Positions 12,591 through 21,835 of a stretch of DNA of 64,000 bases are shown here, in pieces. Position numbers and translations under genes: made by a program. Each line of letters begins with the position of its first letter. The first letter of the stretch is position 1. The notes beneath the pieces are model-generated. The model was not told the origin of the DNA. It worked only from the letters and a program-made list of their open reading frames with translations, and did not search any database. The stretch is from the NCBI GenBank assembly GCA_964016985.1, contig OZ024826.1, positions 37,737,070-37,801,069 on the forward strand, given 5' to 3'. This DNA comes from Anodontia alba (taxonomy: Eukaryota > Mollusca > Bivalvia > Lucinida > Lucinidae).

Positions 12591-13406
12591 ATATCTAATT
12601 TCACCAACGTACGCGCCTTTCTTTGAACAATAGCTTCTCATTGTCAATTTGACATACCGCAATAAAAATCTATGTAATGACTGTCGCAATTTTTAAATTC
12701 CTAGGGCGCCTGATAGCACTCTTTCTTTTGGGGTCCGTGTCTGTTCACCTGAACATTCTGACTCGCCACTAGTTCAACGTTGAACGAATGCTCTATGGCT
12801 TGGATACGCAGACCACATATTTCTTGGTCAACAAAAAGGACTTGTCACTTTAAACAGTTGCACGTTTAAAATTTTTCCTTTCGTCTGAATTAGGGTCCTA
12901 TACATACTAAAACAAAACAAACAAAATTTCATTTTATCTTCTGATGTTGAGAACGTAACGAAAAGTCTGTCATAATTTCGTCCCGTTTTATTCTCCGCTA
13001 GTTTCCGGCAAATAGGCCTATGATTAAAAAAAAGCATCCAAACCATACCCCAAAACACATTTTAAACTTTTTGAGTCACAAATCAAACAGTTGAAAATCA
13101 AATATGAATAAATATTGTTTGATTTATCATCTACATACATTATAGAAAAAATAACGAAGTATTTTTACATAGCTTCTGATGATTAAAGGCACCTTACCTA
13201 ATGATTGTCTTGTTTGTTTACCAGTATGCAAGATATTTATTATTATAATGGGCCAGCTTCTTTAGATGTGAAATTACGGGACAAAATGTTTATTCATCCT
13301 TTCTTTCATTGATGTTTGTTTCTTTGTTCGCTCATGCAATCGTTCGTGTAACCGAGGTCGGGTGTGTCAGAAAAAAAACATTGAGCGGGTGCCAGCCAAA
13401 ACGGCC
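12591..13406. other. No gene; one dispersed repeat
   Basis: 13012-13140 is the inverted copy of the segment found at about 10990-11110 (CCATACCCCAAAACACATTT). The rest shows nothing I can name. Confidence 0.5.
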
Positions 13407-13620
13407 TTTACCCTTGTCCTGCTGAATAAATTAAGATGCCACGCCCATTTCCAATTTTCAGCCAATCAGATTACTTGATCCAGATTGTTGCTATAAATTC
13501 ACAAATTTAATGGCAAATAGTGCAGATCCAGATCAGTTGGCTTCTTCAGAAGCCAACTGATCTGGATCTACACTGTTTGCAAATGGAGGGTATATCCGGT
13601 TTCAGCAGGACAAGGGTTAA
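13407..13620. mobile_element. TTAA-type MITE (family T, CCTTGTCC ends)
   Basis: Left border TTTACCCTTGTCCTGCTGAA (one mismatch from TTAA) and right border the inverse of TTAACCCTTGTCCTGCTGAA. The hairpin GATCAGTTGGCTTC/GAAGCCAACTGATC is at about 13525-13572. Very similar to 7123-7327. Confidence 0.85.
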
Positions 13621-13819
13621 GTTTTTTTTTTATCTATTGCAAAGGTCCTGCTCAAACTGTGCGGATGCACATGCACATGCTGGTCTGGAACTTTGTTCGT
13701 CATATGGTTTCTTGGACGCGTCCCTTATTTCATGTAAGTCTTTTTTCTTCTGTAATGACCTATAGACCTTGATGCTGATCTAGAACTATGTTGGTCAGAT
13801 GTTTGTTTGGCATCGCATT

Positions 13820-14154
13820 ATACAATTGACTCTCGTTATCTCGACCTCGCTTACCTCGAATAACCGCTTATCTCGAAGCGAAAATATGGTCCCTGCTTAA
13901 ACATGAAAATCTAATAACAGGTAACAAACTATTGTGGAAAAGAGGAGAAATTGCTCCTAAGGAGCAATTTCTCCTCTTTTCCACAATATTTTCAATATAT
14001 CTATAAAATCAGGTGTCAAATTACATACACATTTGTTAAATGTGGTTCTTCGATTTATTTTTCCTAAATTCTGCAAATCTGATATGTCGAGGTACGGATA
14101 TCTCAAAGTATTTCAGAGTCCCTTAGAATTCGAGATAGCGAGAGTCGACTGTAT
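13820..14154. mobile_element. Pogo-like MITE A, complete
   Basis: Ends TACAATTGACTCTCGTTATC and the inverse GATAGCGAGAGTCGACTGTA. The central hairpin ATATTGTGGAAAAGAGGAG/CTCCTCTTTTCCACAATAT is near 13932-13990. No B insertion. Confidence 0.85.
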
Positions 14155-15120
14155 TTCATTTAAGTGTTTTGTTTTTACAAAAGTCCTGACCCGCCCATAT
14201 TTCATTACGTTTTATCTGCTGCAAAGACCCAGATCAAACTGTATGGATGCTCACTATACTGAGCTATCAAACATCTTTGATATCCCATTTTTCCACTTGA
14301 GATAATGAATAAAGAAAGTAATTTAGAGTGAAAAATGGATACAGTTAGTGGTTTAGTGTGAAACGAAAAATAATTGATGTGGTTTGGGGTGTTTCGGGGG
14401 TTGTTTTCGGAAGTAAGGTGTGTTTCAACGGACTGATCCTTTTTTTACGAAAGAACCTTCGCGCCATGTACATCATTAATTCTATCAAATGTTATTCTAA
14501 ATAGAGGAGGTTTTCTTGGACTTTCAAATCTTGACTTTGACATGAACTTTAAGATCATATTGTAAAGATGTACATAATGAAAGTTAAGTCAAAGTATTTG
14601 ACAAAAATAACCGTTAAATGAGATTTATCATCGCTTCAAGGCACATACATTCTTCCATACAGAGGCTGACAGGCTTAGGTCATATATGATCTTATAAGAC
14701 TTCGTCTAACAAGAAAATATACCTCCATTTGTCGTTTGTTGAGTTTGCCCTTAGCGTGGTAAAGATTAAAGACATCTTATTTTTTTTTATAGACGTCGAT
14801 ATTATTAAAGTTTAAAGGAATATTATTTTTATAGACGTCAATATTACTATCAAAGACTAAGCTGATGTAAGGTTGCACCTAAGTTATATTACCATTATTG
14901 TATAAAGCAATTTTAACTGCATGTATAAATCCTACCCATTCAAGTCATTCCAATTTCAAGCTTTGATTATATGCATTTACAAGACAATTTCTCTTTTATG
15001 AAGACTGAATGCCTCATTTCCGCATCTGAGTAATTTGCGCACCTATGTAAGTTATTATTGGCGGTATATACACTGAGCAACAAAAGTAACGCATGAATCG
15101 TAAAGAACGTACTTACTCTG
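14155..15120. other. No gene recognised
   Basis: AT-rich. A short imperfect duplication near 14780-14850 carries TTTTTATAGACGTC. Nothing else to report. Confidence 0.4.
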
Positions 15121-15129
15121 GGCAAGATA

Positions 15130-15200
15130 GGCAGTGCAGACCCACTAGATCAGACGGCGCAGAATGCTGTGTCTGATTAGGGTCTGCACTATTTGGCACT
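15130..15200. repeat. T-type hairpin
   Basis: GTGCAGACCCACTAGATCAG and TCTGATTAGGGTCTGCAC surround ACGGCGCAGAATGCTGTG, the same module as in the TTAA-flanked MITEs. I see no clear TTAA borders. Confidence 0.7.
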
Positions 15201-15639
15201 CATCAACCAGTGTTTAGACAGATCAGCAGATAGTAAAATGCACTCGGTCGAGATCTTGTACATATATAGTAATTAGTGGAGGTATCACAAAACGTTCGAC
15301 ATAGAGGTGCAATATTATTTCTGTGTGCTGCGATTAATATTTTTGTTTTTCACTGTTTATCATTAATTTTAAATAGTTCTTATATTGAGATTTTGAGTCT
15401 ATTTCATGTTTATTTCCGCGTAGTTATCTAACAAAAGCATATTCCTGGACTTAGCTAAAATGAAATGTTTGTTTTCTGTATATATGTGTATTATGATTGC
15501 ATATATGCATGTCTTAATTTTTTATGTTTTTATTTTATTCATTGTGAACTACATGTATACATTGTGTTAGATAAGTGTATGCTCAATATGTCCTTAAAAT
15601 AAAGACATTATTAATTTTAAAGCTTAACCACGATGATTT

Positions 15640-15795
15640 AATGCTGAACAAATTAAAATGTCACGGCCACTTCTCACTTTCAGCCAATTAGATTATTGAT
15701 CCAGATTGTTATAAGTTCACATACTGAATGGCAAACAGTGCATATCCAGATCAGATGGTGGAAAATCTACCAAGTGTATCTACTCCCCTTAAGAA
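15640..15795. mobile_element. Decayed TTAA-type MITE (CCTTGTCC relative)
   Basis: AATTAAAATGTCACGGCCAC...AGCCAATTAGATTATTGATC matches the left half of 7123-7327 and 13407-13620. The right half and hairpin are mostly lost. Confidence 0.6.
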
Positions 15796-15803
15796 CACGA
15801 ATT

Positions 15804-16375
15804 TTAACCCATTAATGCCGGATGGACTCTTCTACTTCTACACTTAGGACCGGTCCATTTCCAATATAAGGGCTGTCTGGTTGGTTTTTATTATAACAAT
15901 GTTTTATACAAATTCCTGTATTTAGAGGCTCCATATTTATCAAAAATAGACATTTTTTTTATCCAAGAAAGGTGTAATAAATTGATATATTGTATAAATA
16001 CGATCATAAAAAGAGGCATCTAACAGCCTGTAAAGTTTCAGTTAGTCTCCTGTTTTTGAACTGGGTCAAAAATGAAATGAATTTTTTCTCGTATCTCTGA
16101 ATTAATGTTGGCAACATTAATTCAGAGATACGATAAAAAATCATTTCAGTTCAAGAACGAAAGACTGACTGAAATTTTACAGGCTGTCAGGTGCCACATT
16201 TTATGATTTTATTAATACCATATATCAATTTATTAAACCTTTTTTGGATAATAAAATAAATGTCTATTTTTGTGGATTATGGAGCCTTTAATGCAAACAA
16301 AGTAGACCCTGATCAGACGCCGCATTCTGTGGCGACTGATATGGGTCTACACTGTTTGCCAGTGTCTTTTTTATG
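15804..16375. mobile_element. TTAA-type MITE split by MITE E
   Basis: The left part (TTTTAACCCATTAATGCCGG..., about 15804-15922) and the right part (AATGCAAACAAAGTAGACCC..., 16290-16375) match the uninterrupted relative at 16681-16860. The 15923-16290 element is therefore an insertion in this older element. Confidence 0.7.
15923..16290. mobile_element. MITE E, long inverted repeat, copy 1
   Basis: Nearly the whole 365 bp is one foldback. The ends read AGAGGCTCCAT and ATGGAGCCTTT, then AAAATAGACATTTTT and its complement. The centre reads GAATTAATGTTGGCAACATT. A second copy is at 34587-34947. No coding capacity. Confidence 0.9.
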
Positions 16376-16680
16376 GGTAGCTAGGAATATATGGATTAAG
16401 AACATGAATTTTAAACTGTGTCGTAATCGCAATAAAATACTGGTATTAATATGCTGAATTACTTTTGGCGTTGAGTTTATATATTTTTAAAATAAGTGGG
16501 TATATATAAAGTGCGTAAACGTGTGATGTTTCTTATTATTCTAATCATATCCTAACAACTGTGGGTGTTCTTGTGAAAGGAAGCATAGAAGATTAAAGGA
16601 GAAAATAGATATGAGAAACAGAAAACATGGGAATGTACCTAGGTATCCACATGTTGTGTTTTGTATATTCCATAACTAGT

Positions 16681-16860
16681 GGACTCTTCTACCTTCACTC
16701 TTTGGACAGGTCCATTTCCAGTATATGGGGTGTCCGATTAGTTTTTATTATTATCATGTTTCGTGGAAAGTTTCTGAACTTAATGCAAACAGTATAGACC
16801 CTGATCAGACGCCGCGTTCTGCGGCGTCTGATCTGGGTCTACATTGTTTGCCAATGCCCC
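16681..16860. mobile_element. TTAA-type MITE, partial, with hairpin
   Basis: GGACTCTTCTACCTTCACTC...GTCCATTTCCAGTATATGGG leads to a hairpin of TAGACCCTGATCAGACGCCG with CGGCGTCTGATCTGGGTCTA (16795-16840). The left TTAACCC border is missing. Confidence 0.7.
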
Positions 16861-16899
16861 ATTTATGGGACGTTAGGCTTAACCGAGTTAGGCAGAATG

Positions 16900-17090
16900 G
16901 AAAAAAAAACACTGTTAGTAATGTTTTTGTCTCCTTTCTGGTAAGAGGGACTGCTTTAAAAAAGAAAGCATTTTATCAAGCTTTTCTTTTAGAGTTTTGC
17001 TCAAAATGCTTTCCTTTTCGAGTTTGCTCAAAACGTTTTTCATTTAAAGTTTGCTCAAAATGCATTGCTTTTAGTGTGGACCCCTTTTTA
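16900..17090. repeat. Short tandem repeat, CTCAAAATGC
   Basis: TTTTAGAGTTTTGCTCAAAA and related words recur three times at about 30 bp spacing between 16985 and 17075, with TTCCTTTTCGAGTTTGCTCA between. No gene in the surrounding few hundred bases. Confidence 0.6.
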
Positions 17091-17500
17091 GAAGGGATTC
17101 GGTATGCAAAACTGCAAACAAGACATCCCAAAATAGTGTAAAACAAGGTGGATAATCTTCTAAGAATATTTAATCCCCTTAATTTTGGAGACGCTTAACA
17201 AATGAATAACTCATTCTGACTGCATTTACGTGGGGTTCTAGCTTTTCTAATGTAATATATTCCCCTGCAACTACTTCAGCCGCATCGGAATTAAGGCGCA
17301 GTTACGAACGTGTTAAACTACCGTACTCGATCTAATAAACACACTGCTTGCTTACGTTTTTCAAAGTTACTTGGAAAACTTTTTTTTTATAAAATATATA
17401 TCTGCCTACTAAGAGTACACATTAAAAAAGGATCAGCAAAGGACTTATTTGATGATGTTTATGCGATTTTTTTTCAGAATTTCTTTATAAAAATATACAT

Positions 17501-17575
17501 CGTGGGTACCCATTGGAAATGCATCGACGTAAATGCATCGACACGTCGATGCAATTCAAATGGGTACCCACAAAA
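17501..17575. repeat. Hairpin related to the family P core
   Basis: CGTGGGTACCCATTGGAAAT and ATTCAAATGGGTACCCACA are inverted around GCATCGACG-type repeats. The outer TGGGTAC/GTACCCA matches the family P and B cores, with a different interior. Confidence 0.7.
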
Positions 17576-17738
17576 TATGCCATCACAAGAAGTAGACAAA
17601 AAGTACGCTGGCTGTAATCTGAAGATTCTACGAAATTGCTAGACTGTTAGCTTATAGGGCTATGTGCGGTACTTAGGTCGAATACAGTAGATTTTTAGCC
17701 CCTTTCTTCTGACAAGGTTTTAAAAAAAACACAACCAT

Positions 17739-17766
17739 CCCCCCCCCCTCCCCCCCCCCCCCCCCC
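17739..17766. repeat. Poly-C tract
   Basis: About 27 C with one T interruption. Confidence 0.95.
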
Positions 17767-17779
17767 GAAAAACACACAG

Positions 17780-18179
17780 TCAGGCTATGTTGTTTTGATT
17801 GATTTACATGCCGCTTGTAACATTCAATTTACGACAAAAAATGTTATTGTTTCTATTGCACTGTCGAGCGTCGACGGCATACCCATCATTTTTAAATCTC
17901 TGAAAATTTTTCTCCCTGTTAGAGTATGATCTGCACTTAACTGCGAGAATGTGAAAAATATTGCAGGCTTACTTATTTCAGTATGTTTCTAATCCTACAG
18001 GTTTACACTTATGTACATATAGGGCAGTTTCAATTTCGATTGGTGAAAATCCCATTCAAAACAGCATTTTCATTTAATAAATTCACTTAATAGAGATCTA
18101 ATAATTCTCTGCGTAGATTGTATGTAATGTAAACCTTACGGAATAGGAATTGCAAATATCATAAGAATTAATTTCATTT
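17780..18179. other. No gene recognised
   Basis: AT-rich sequence with no visible repeat or exon. Confidence 0.4.
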
Positions 18180-18184
18180 TTCTA

Positions 18185-18910
18185 GATACTAGAGCAAGTC
18201 GATGGCGCGCCATCGCATATCCCCGTGCCAGCGCCATCGCATATCTCCGCGCACATCAAAATTCCAAATGCGTTCCTCCAGTCCTCATTCATAGCGCCAC
18301 TAAATATACCTATGACAGTTTGAAGGTCCCAGCTCAAAAAGCCTAAGAGGAGTCGTGTGACAATAACAAAAAGGACCCAAAAATCCTCCAGACATGCCCC
18401 GAGGCAAAATGTTTACACCACTGTATTCAACTCTTCACCACCTTTGATTTGATATGCAACATAACTTTGTTTGTACAAAATGGATTTTAGACCCTGTGGG
18501 GCCACACCCCCTGGCCCTGCCCCCAGTGGTTACATCAAAATTCCGTATGTGTTCCTCCAGTCTTCATTCATAGGGCTATCGCCTGTGAAAGTTTCGAGAT
18601 TCTAGCTTAAATGGTCTAGGAGCAATGGTGTGACATTACAGACGAACATAGGGACGGACGGACGGGGTATCACAATACCCCCGCTTTTTCTTCGAAAAGC
18701 GCAGAGATAATAAAGCCCGAAGGTCAGACAAAGAGGTTGTGAATGCAGGTATTTGCAGTAGTAGTGCATTACAGACGGACGTAGGGACGGACGGACGGAC
18801 GGGGTATCACAATATCCCCGCTTTTTCTTCGAAAAGCGCGGAGATAATAAAGCCCGAAGGTCAGACAAAGAGGTTTTGAATACAGGTATTTGCAGTAGTA
18901 GTGCTCGTGG
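18185..18910. repeat. Dispersed element with GGACGGACGG block and tandem ends
   Basis: TTCCTCCAGTC(C/T)TCATTCATAG occurs twice (about 18276 and 18552). From about 18640 two tandem units of about 130 bp each hold GGACGGACGGACGGGGTATC, ACAATAYCCCCGCTTTTTCT and TCGAAAAGCGC. The plan resembles 7876-9131 and 27753-28670. Minus-strand open frames here are repeat-derived. Confidence 0.7.
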
Positions 18911-18937
18911 TTCTTTATTCCTTTATTTTCCAGCAGG

Positions 18938-19030
18938 CACACAACGTTGAAACAACGTCGATTCAACGCTGATTCAACACCAATACGTTGAATCAGCTTT
19001 GAATTGACGTTGTTTCGACGTTGTGTGCCC
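18938..19030. repeat. AACGTTGA palindromic repeat, copy 1
   Basis: GGCACACAACGTTGAAACAA...TTGTTTCGACGTTGTGTGCC is a foldback built from CAACGTTGAATC words. The same unit occurs at 63690-63775. Confidence 0.85.
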
Positions 19031-19118
19031 AATGAGATGGTTTACATTTAGCCTTAATCACTGAAACAATGTAAAGTGAATTAACAGAAAAAAAATAGTG
19101 ATTTGTTTTGTTATTTCT

Positions 19119-19159
<41 letters not shown>

Positions 19160-19161
19160 CC

Positions 19162-19213
<52 letters not shown>
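19119..19213. repeat. (AAC)n microsatellite
   Basis: About 31 AAC units with one CAC interruption. The poly-Asn and poly-Val frames are artefacts. Confidence 0.97.
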
Positions 19214-19254
19214 AAGACATGTTGACAAATTACTTTTTGTTATTATATCCAGTA

Positions 19255-19533
19255 CATTACGAAAACATGCCTATTCAAATATATTGAAAATTTCACCACC
19301 AAACACTGAAAATTTTCAGATAAAAATTCAGACATTTTTCATATTTCTGTTCAAAACATAGATTGTGGGTACTCGTTAGAACCGCCTCGACGAGGCGGTT
19401 CTAACGAGTACCCACAATCAAATGTTTTTGAGCAGAAAAAATAAAAATAATGTATACCCCTGTAAACCCCAGTTTTACTATATAAAAGTGGGGTTTAAGG
19501 GGGTCAAAATTATATAGGCGTGTTTTTGTGATG
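19255..19533 (+). mobile_element. Palindromic MITE (family P), copy 4
   Basis: Complete copy, CATTACGAAAACATGCC to GGCGTGTTTTTGTGATG. The inner palindrome GTACTCGTTAGAACCGCCTC and its complement are perfect. Confidence 0.96.
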
Positions 19534-19739
19534 AGTGTTGAGGCTAACAGCATTCAATTTTGGATACTTTAAGGTTCACCAACGCTTAGTTATGTTTACA
19601 CCATCTCAATGGGCGGTCTGATAAGCTATTTTTGCGAAATGAGTTTAGTGGTATCAAGTAATATCTGTAAGAAACAAATACGCGACGTAGGAACGAAAGT
19701 ATATTTAAAACAATGAAAAAAGGGAACGGGACAGATTCA

Positions 19740-19800
19740 TAAAAAAAAAAAAAAAAAAGTCCTGGGCTTCGAACCCGCAACCTTCCGCATTGTTGATTTT
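19740..19800 (-). repeat. tRNA-like 3' fragment followed by T-run
   Basis: On the minus strand GGAAGGTTGCGGGTTCGAAG contains a perfect pol III B box (GGTTCGAAGCC), followed by TTTTTTTT. There is no matching A box, so it is more likely a SINE or tRNA-derived remnant than a functional tRNA. Confidence 0.5.
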
Positions 19801-20161
19801 TGAAATATACAGTCTAGTACATTAATATTAACAATTAATTTCTCCCTCACTTGGTTCGTCCGAAAAATAAATATTGTCTTTCCTAACACTCTTAAGACTA
19901 GAAAATGTATGGCTGATACAGAAACTTGTCTTAAGAGATAAGAAGATAAAACAGGAATGATATAGAAGTGTCGCTGTTCGCTACAGGTCGACCTTTTTTT
20001 CTTTAATAACCAGAACAAATTACCACATGCACTATGACTAAACTACTACAATATAATAGACATCTGTAAACAAATATTAAACTCATTGTCTATATTCTGC
20101 GGTTCTATTAACCTTAACTTTGAATGTCACAATTACTTTATTATTTAACTGTAAATGATTG

Positions 20162-20318
20162 TTCCGCGTATCTTAGTCATCTAAAGCTTAAACGGATAAC
20201 AAAGTGTATTGATACCTAAAGCTCACCGCGTATCTTAGTCATCTAAATCTTAAACGGATAACAAAGTGTATTGATACCTAAAGCTCAAACGGGTAACAAA
20301 GTGTATTAATACCTAAAA
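20162..20318. repeat. Tandem repeat, unit about 62 bp, 2.5 copies
   Basis: CGCGTATCTTAGTCATCTAA...CGGATAACAAAGTGTATTGA...ACCTAAAGCTC is repeated twice, with a third partial copy (GGGTAACAAAGTGTATTAAT). Confidence 0.9.
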
Positions 20319-21506
20319 CGTGTTTAGTTCGTTCACTCTGAAACCTGCTGGTAATTGAAATTACTGAAACTGAATTACTTACGAGATAATTAATAGCTTA
20401 ACGACTTAACGAACAATACATATTTACAATTTTTCCGAAGAGTTTCACTCTGACAAAACTGAAGTAAAAATAGAGAGAACAACCAAATGTTCCCTATATG
20501 CAACAATTCTGTGTAATTACTCAAAGAATAGCAGAAAATGACAAAGATCAAAAGAAACTGTAAATACTTGAAAAAACTCGTATCCGATCATTTTTTTCGA
20601 TCAGAAATTTTATGTACAAAGTATACCTGCAGCTCTTCTGTAGCGAAAGCGATCGACTGAAGACAAATAAAATGCTAAATCTTTAAATAACCCAAAATCT
20701 CGTGATTTTCATGATTCTCTTTATTCTCAATAAACTCAGAAAGCATGGTGAAATGAAACATTGCGAGTTTCTTAAGACTGCATGACTAAATTAAATCTCT
20801 TTAAACCAGATATATTACTTTGAAAGAGTGACCGAAAAGAAATGGATGTATGTGGCACAGTATTGATAAGATACCTTGACAATGGAAAAAATATATTGAC
20901 CTTGTAAAATGGTAGCAAGGTTAGTCTATATGTGTCTGCTACTCCCATAAGAAAATCCACCGTGTCTGTTGCCCTATTTTGTTTTGTTGCCCAAGAAATG
21001 ATGGACTTATCCGTGACCTGTTGTTTCTTCCGTCCACAGCTGTAGTGGAATTTACAATTTTTTTCCCTGTAAAGATACCTGTATATCTTAGCAGAAATGT
21101 AACGATTGTATATGATTACTTATTGTACCAGCCAGCTTTATTATCCTAAATGTTCATTACACGCTCGGTGTCTGTCTTGGAGGTGTATTTTATCATCATG
21201 GATAATATGGATTATTTATTTATTTGTTTATTTATTCACAGTTTTGCTTGTTTTCTTCCTTTTCGTCCCATCAAGATCATAACATCACCATCATCTCATT
21301 GTTGTTGTTTTACTTCTTGATACTACTAATTTGTTGCCATAGTAACTATGAAAGTTTTTTTTATTAGTAGGGGTTATTGAAATAAACACATTCCAGGGAG
21401 GGAAGCAAATGTTGCTTAACGCTTGCATGTAGCATGCTAGGTACATGCAGACAAGATTACGAAGTATTTTTCTTAATTTACAAGAAAATAGTTATTGACA
21501 CTTTAT
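20319..21506. other. Upstream region of the GH13 gene; nothing recognised
   Basis: AT-rich sequence. A promoter or non-coding first exon for the downstream gene could lie here, but I see no TATA box or CpG-rich stretch that would decide it. Confidence 0.35.
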
Positions 21507-21541
<35 letters not shown>

Positions 21542-21563
21542 AATAATATAATAATAATAATAA
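21507..21563. repeat. (AAC)n/(AAT)n microsatellite
   Basis: About eleven AAC followed by AAT-rich repeats, directly upstream of the pyrimidine tract of the coding exon 1 acceptor. Confidence 0.95.
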
Positions 21564-21581
21564 TTTTTTTTTATATTTCAG

Positions 21582-21835
21582 CCAAACACAGAAAATGGAA
21601 ACTGATGTGAAACGGAAGAGGTTTTGCGCAAAGAATAAATGCATATTCGCAGTGTTTGTTTTGGCTGTGATATCTATAGTTATCCTATGCTGTGTAACAT
21701 TTCTGTCACCAAACATCCGGGTGGCCGTGACACCCAAGACAGAAGACCTAAAATGGTGGCAGAAAGCTATTGTTTACCAGATATATCCGAGGTCATTTCA
21801 AGACTCAGATGGGGACGGGACTGGTGACATCCGAG
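21582..21835 (+). CDS. GH13 gene exon 1 (coding from 21595)
   Basis: ATG at 21595 gives METDVKRKR, the membrane anchor and the domain start; the exon ends at ATCCGAG|GTATGT in phase 1. A pyrimidine tract and TTTCAG end at 21581, so this is probably the second transcribed exon, with 13 bases of leader before the ATG and a non-coding exon further upstream. That upstream exon was not located. Confidence 0.9.

Noticed and set aside
16260..16457. Frames with DPDQTPHSVATDMGLHC-like peptides (also 16725, 31221, 33688)
   Set aside because: They translate the arms of the T-type hairpin and recur wherever that repeat occurs.
18993..19361. Poly-Asn / poly-Val open frames
   Set aside because: AAC microsatellite read in two directions.
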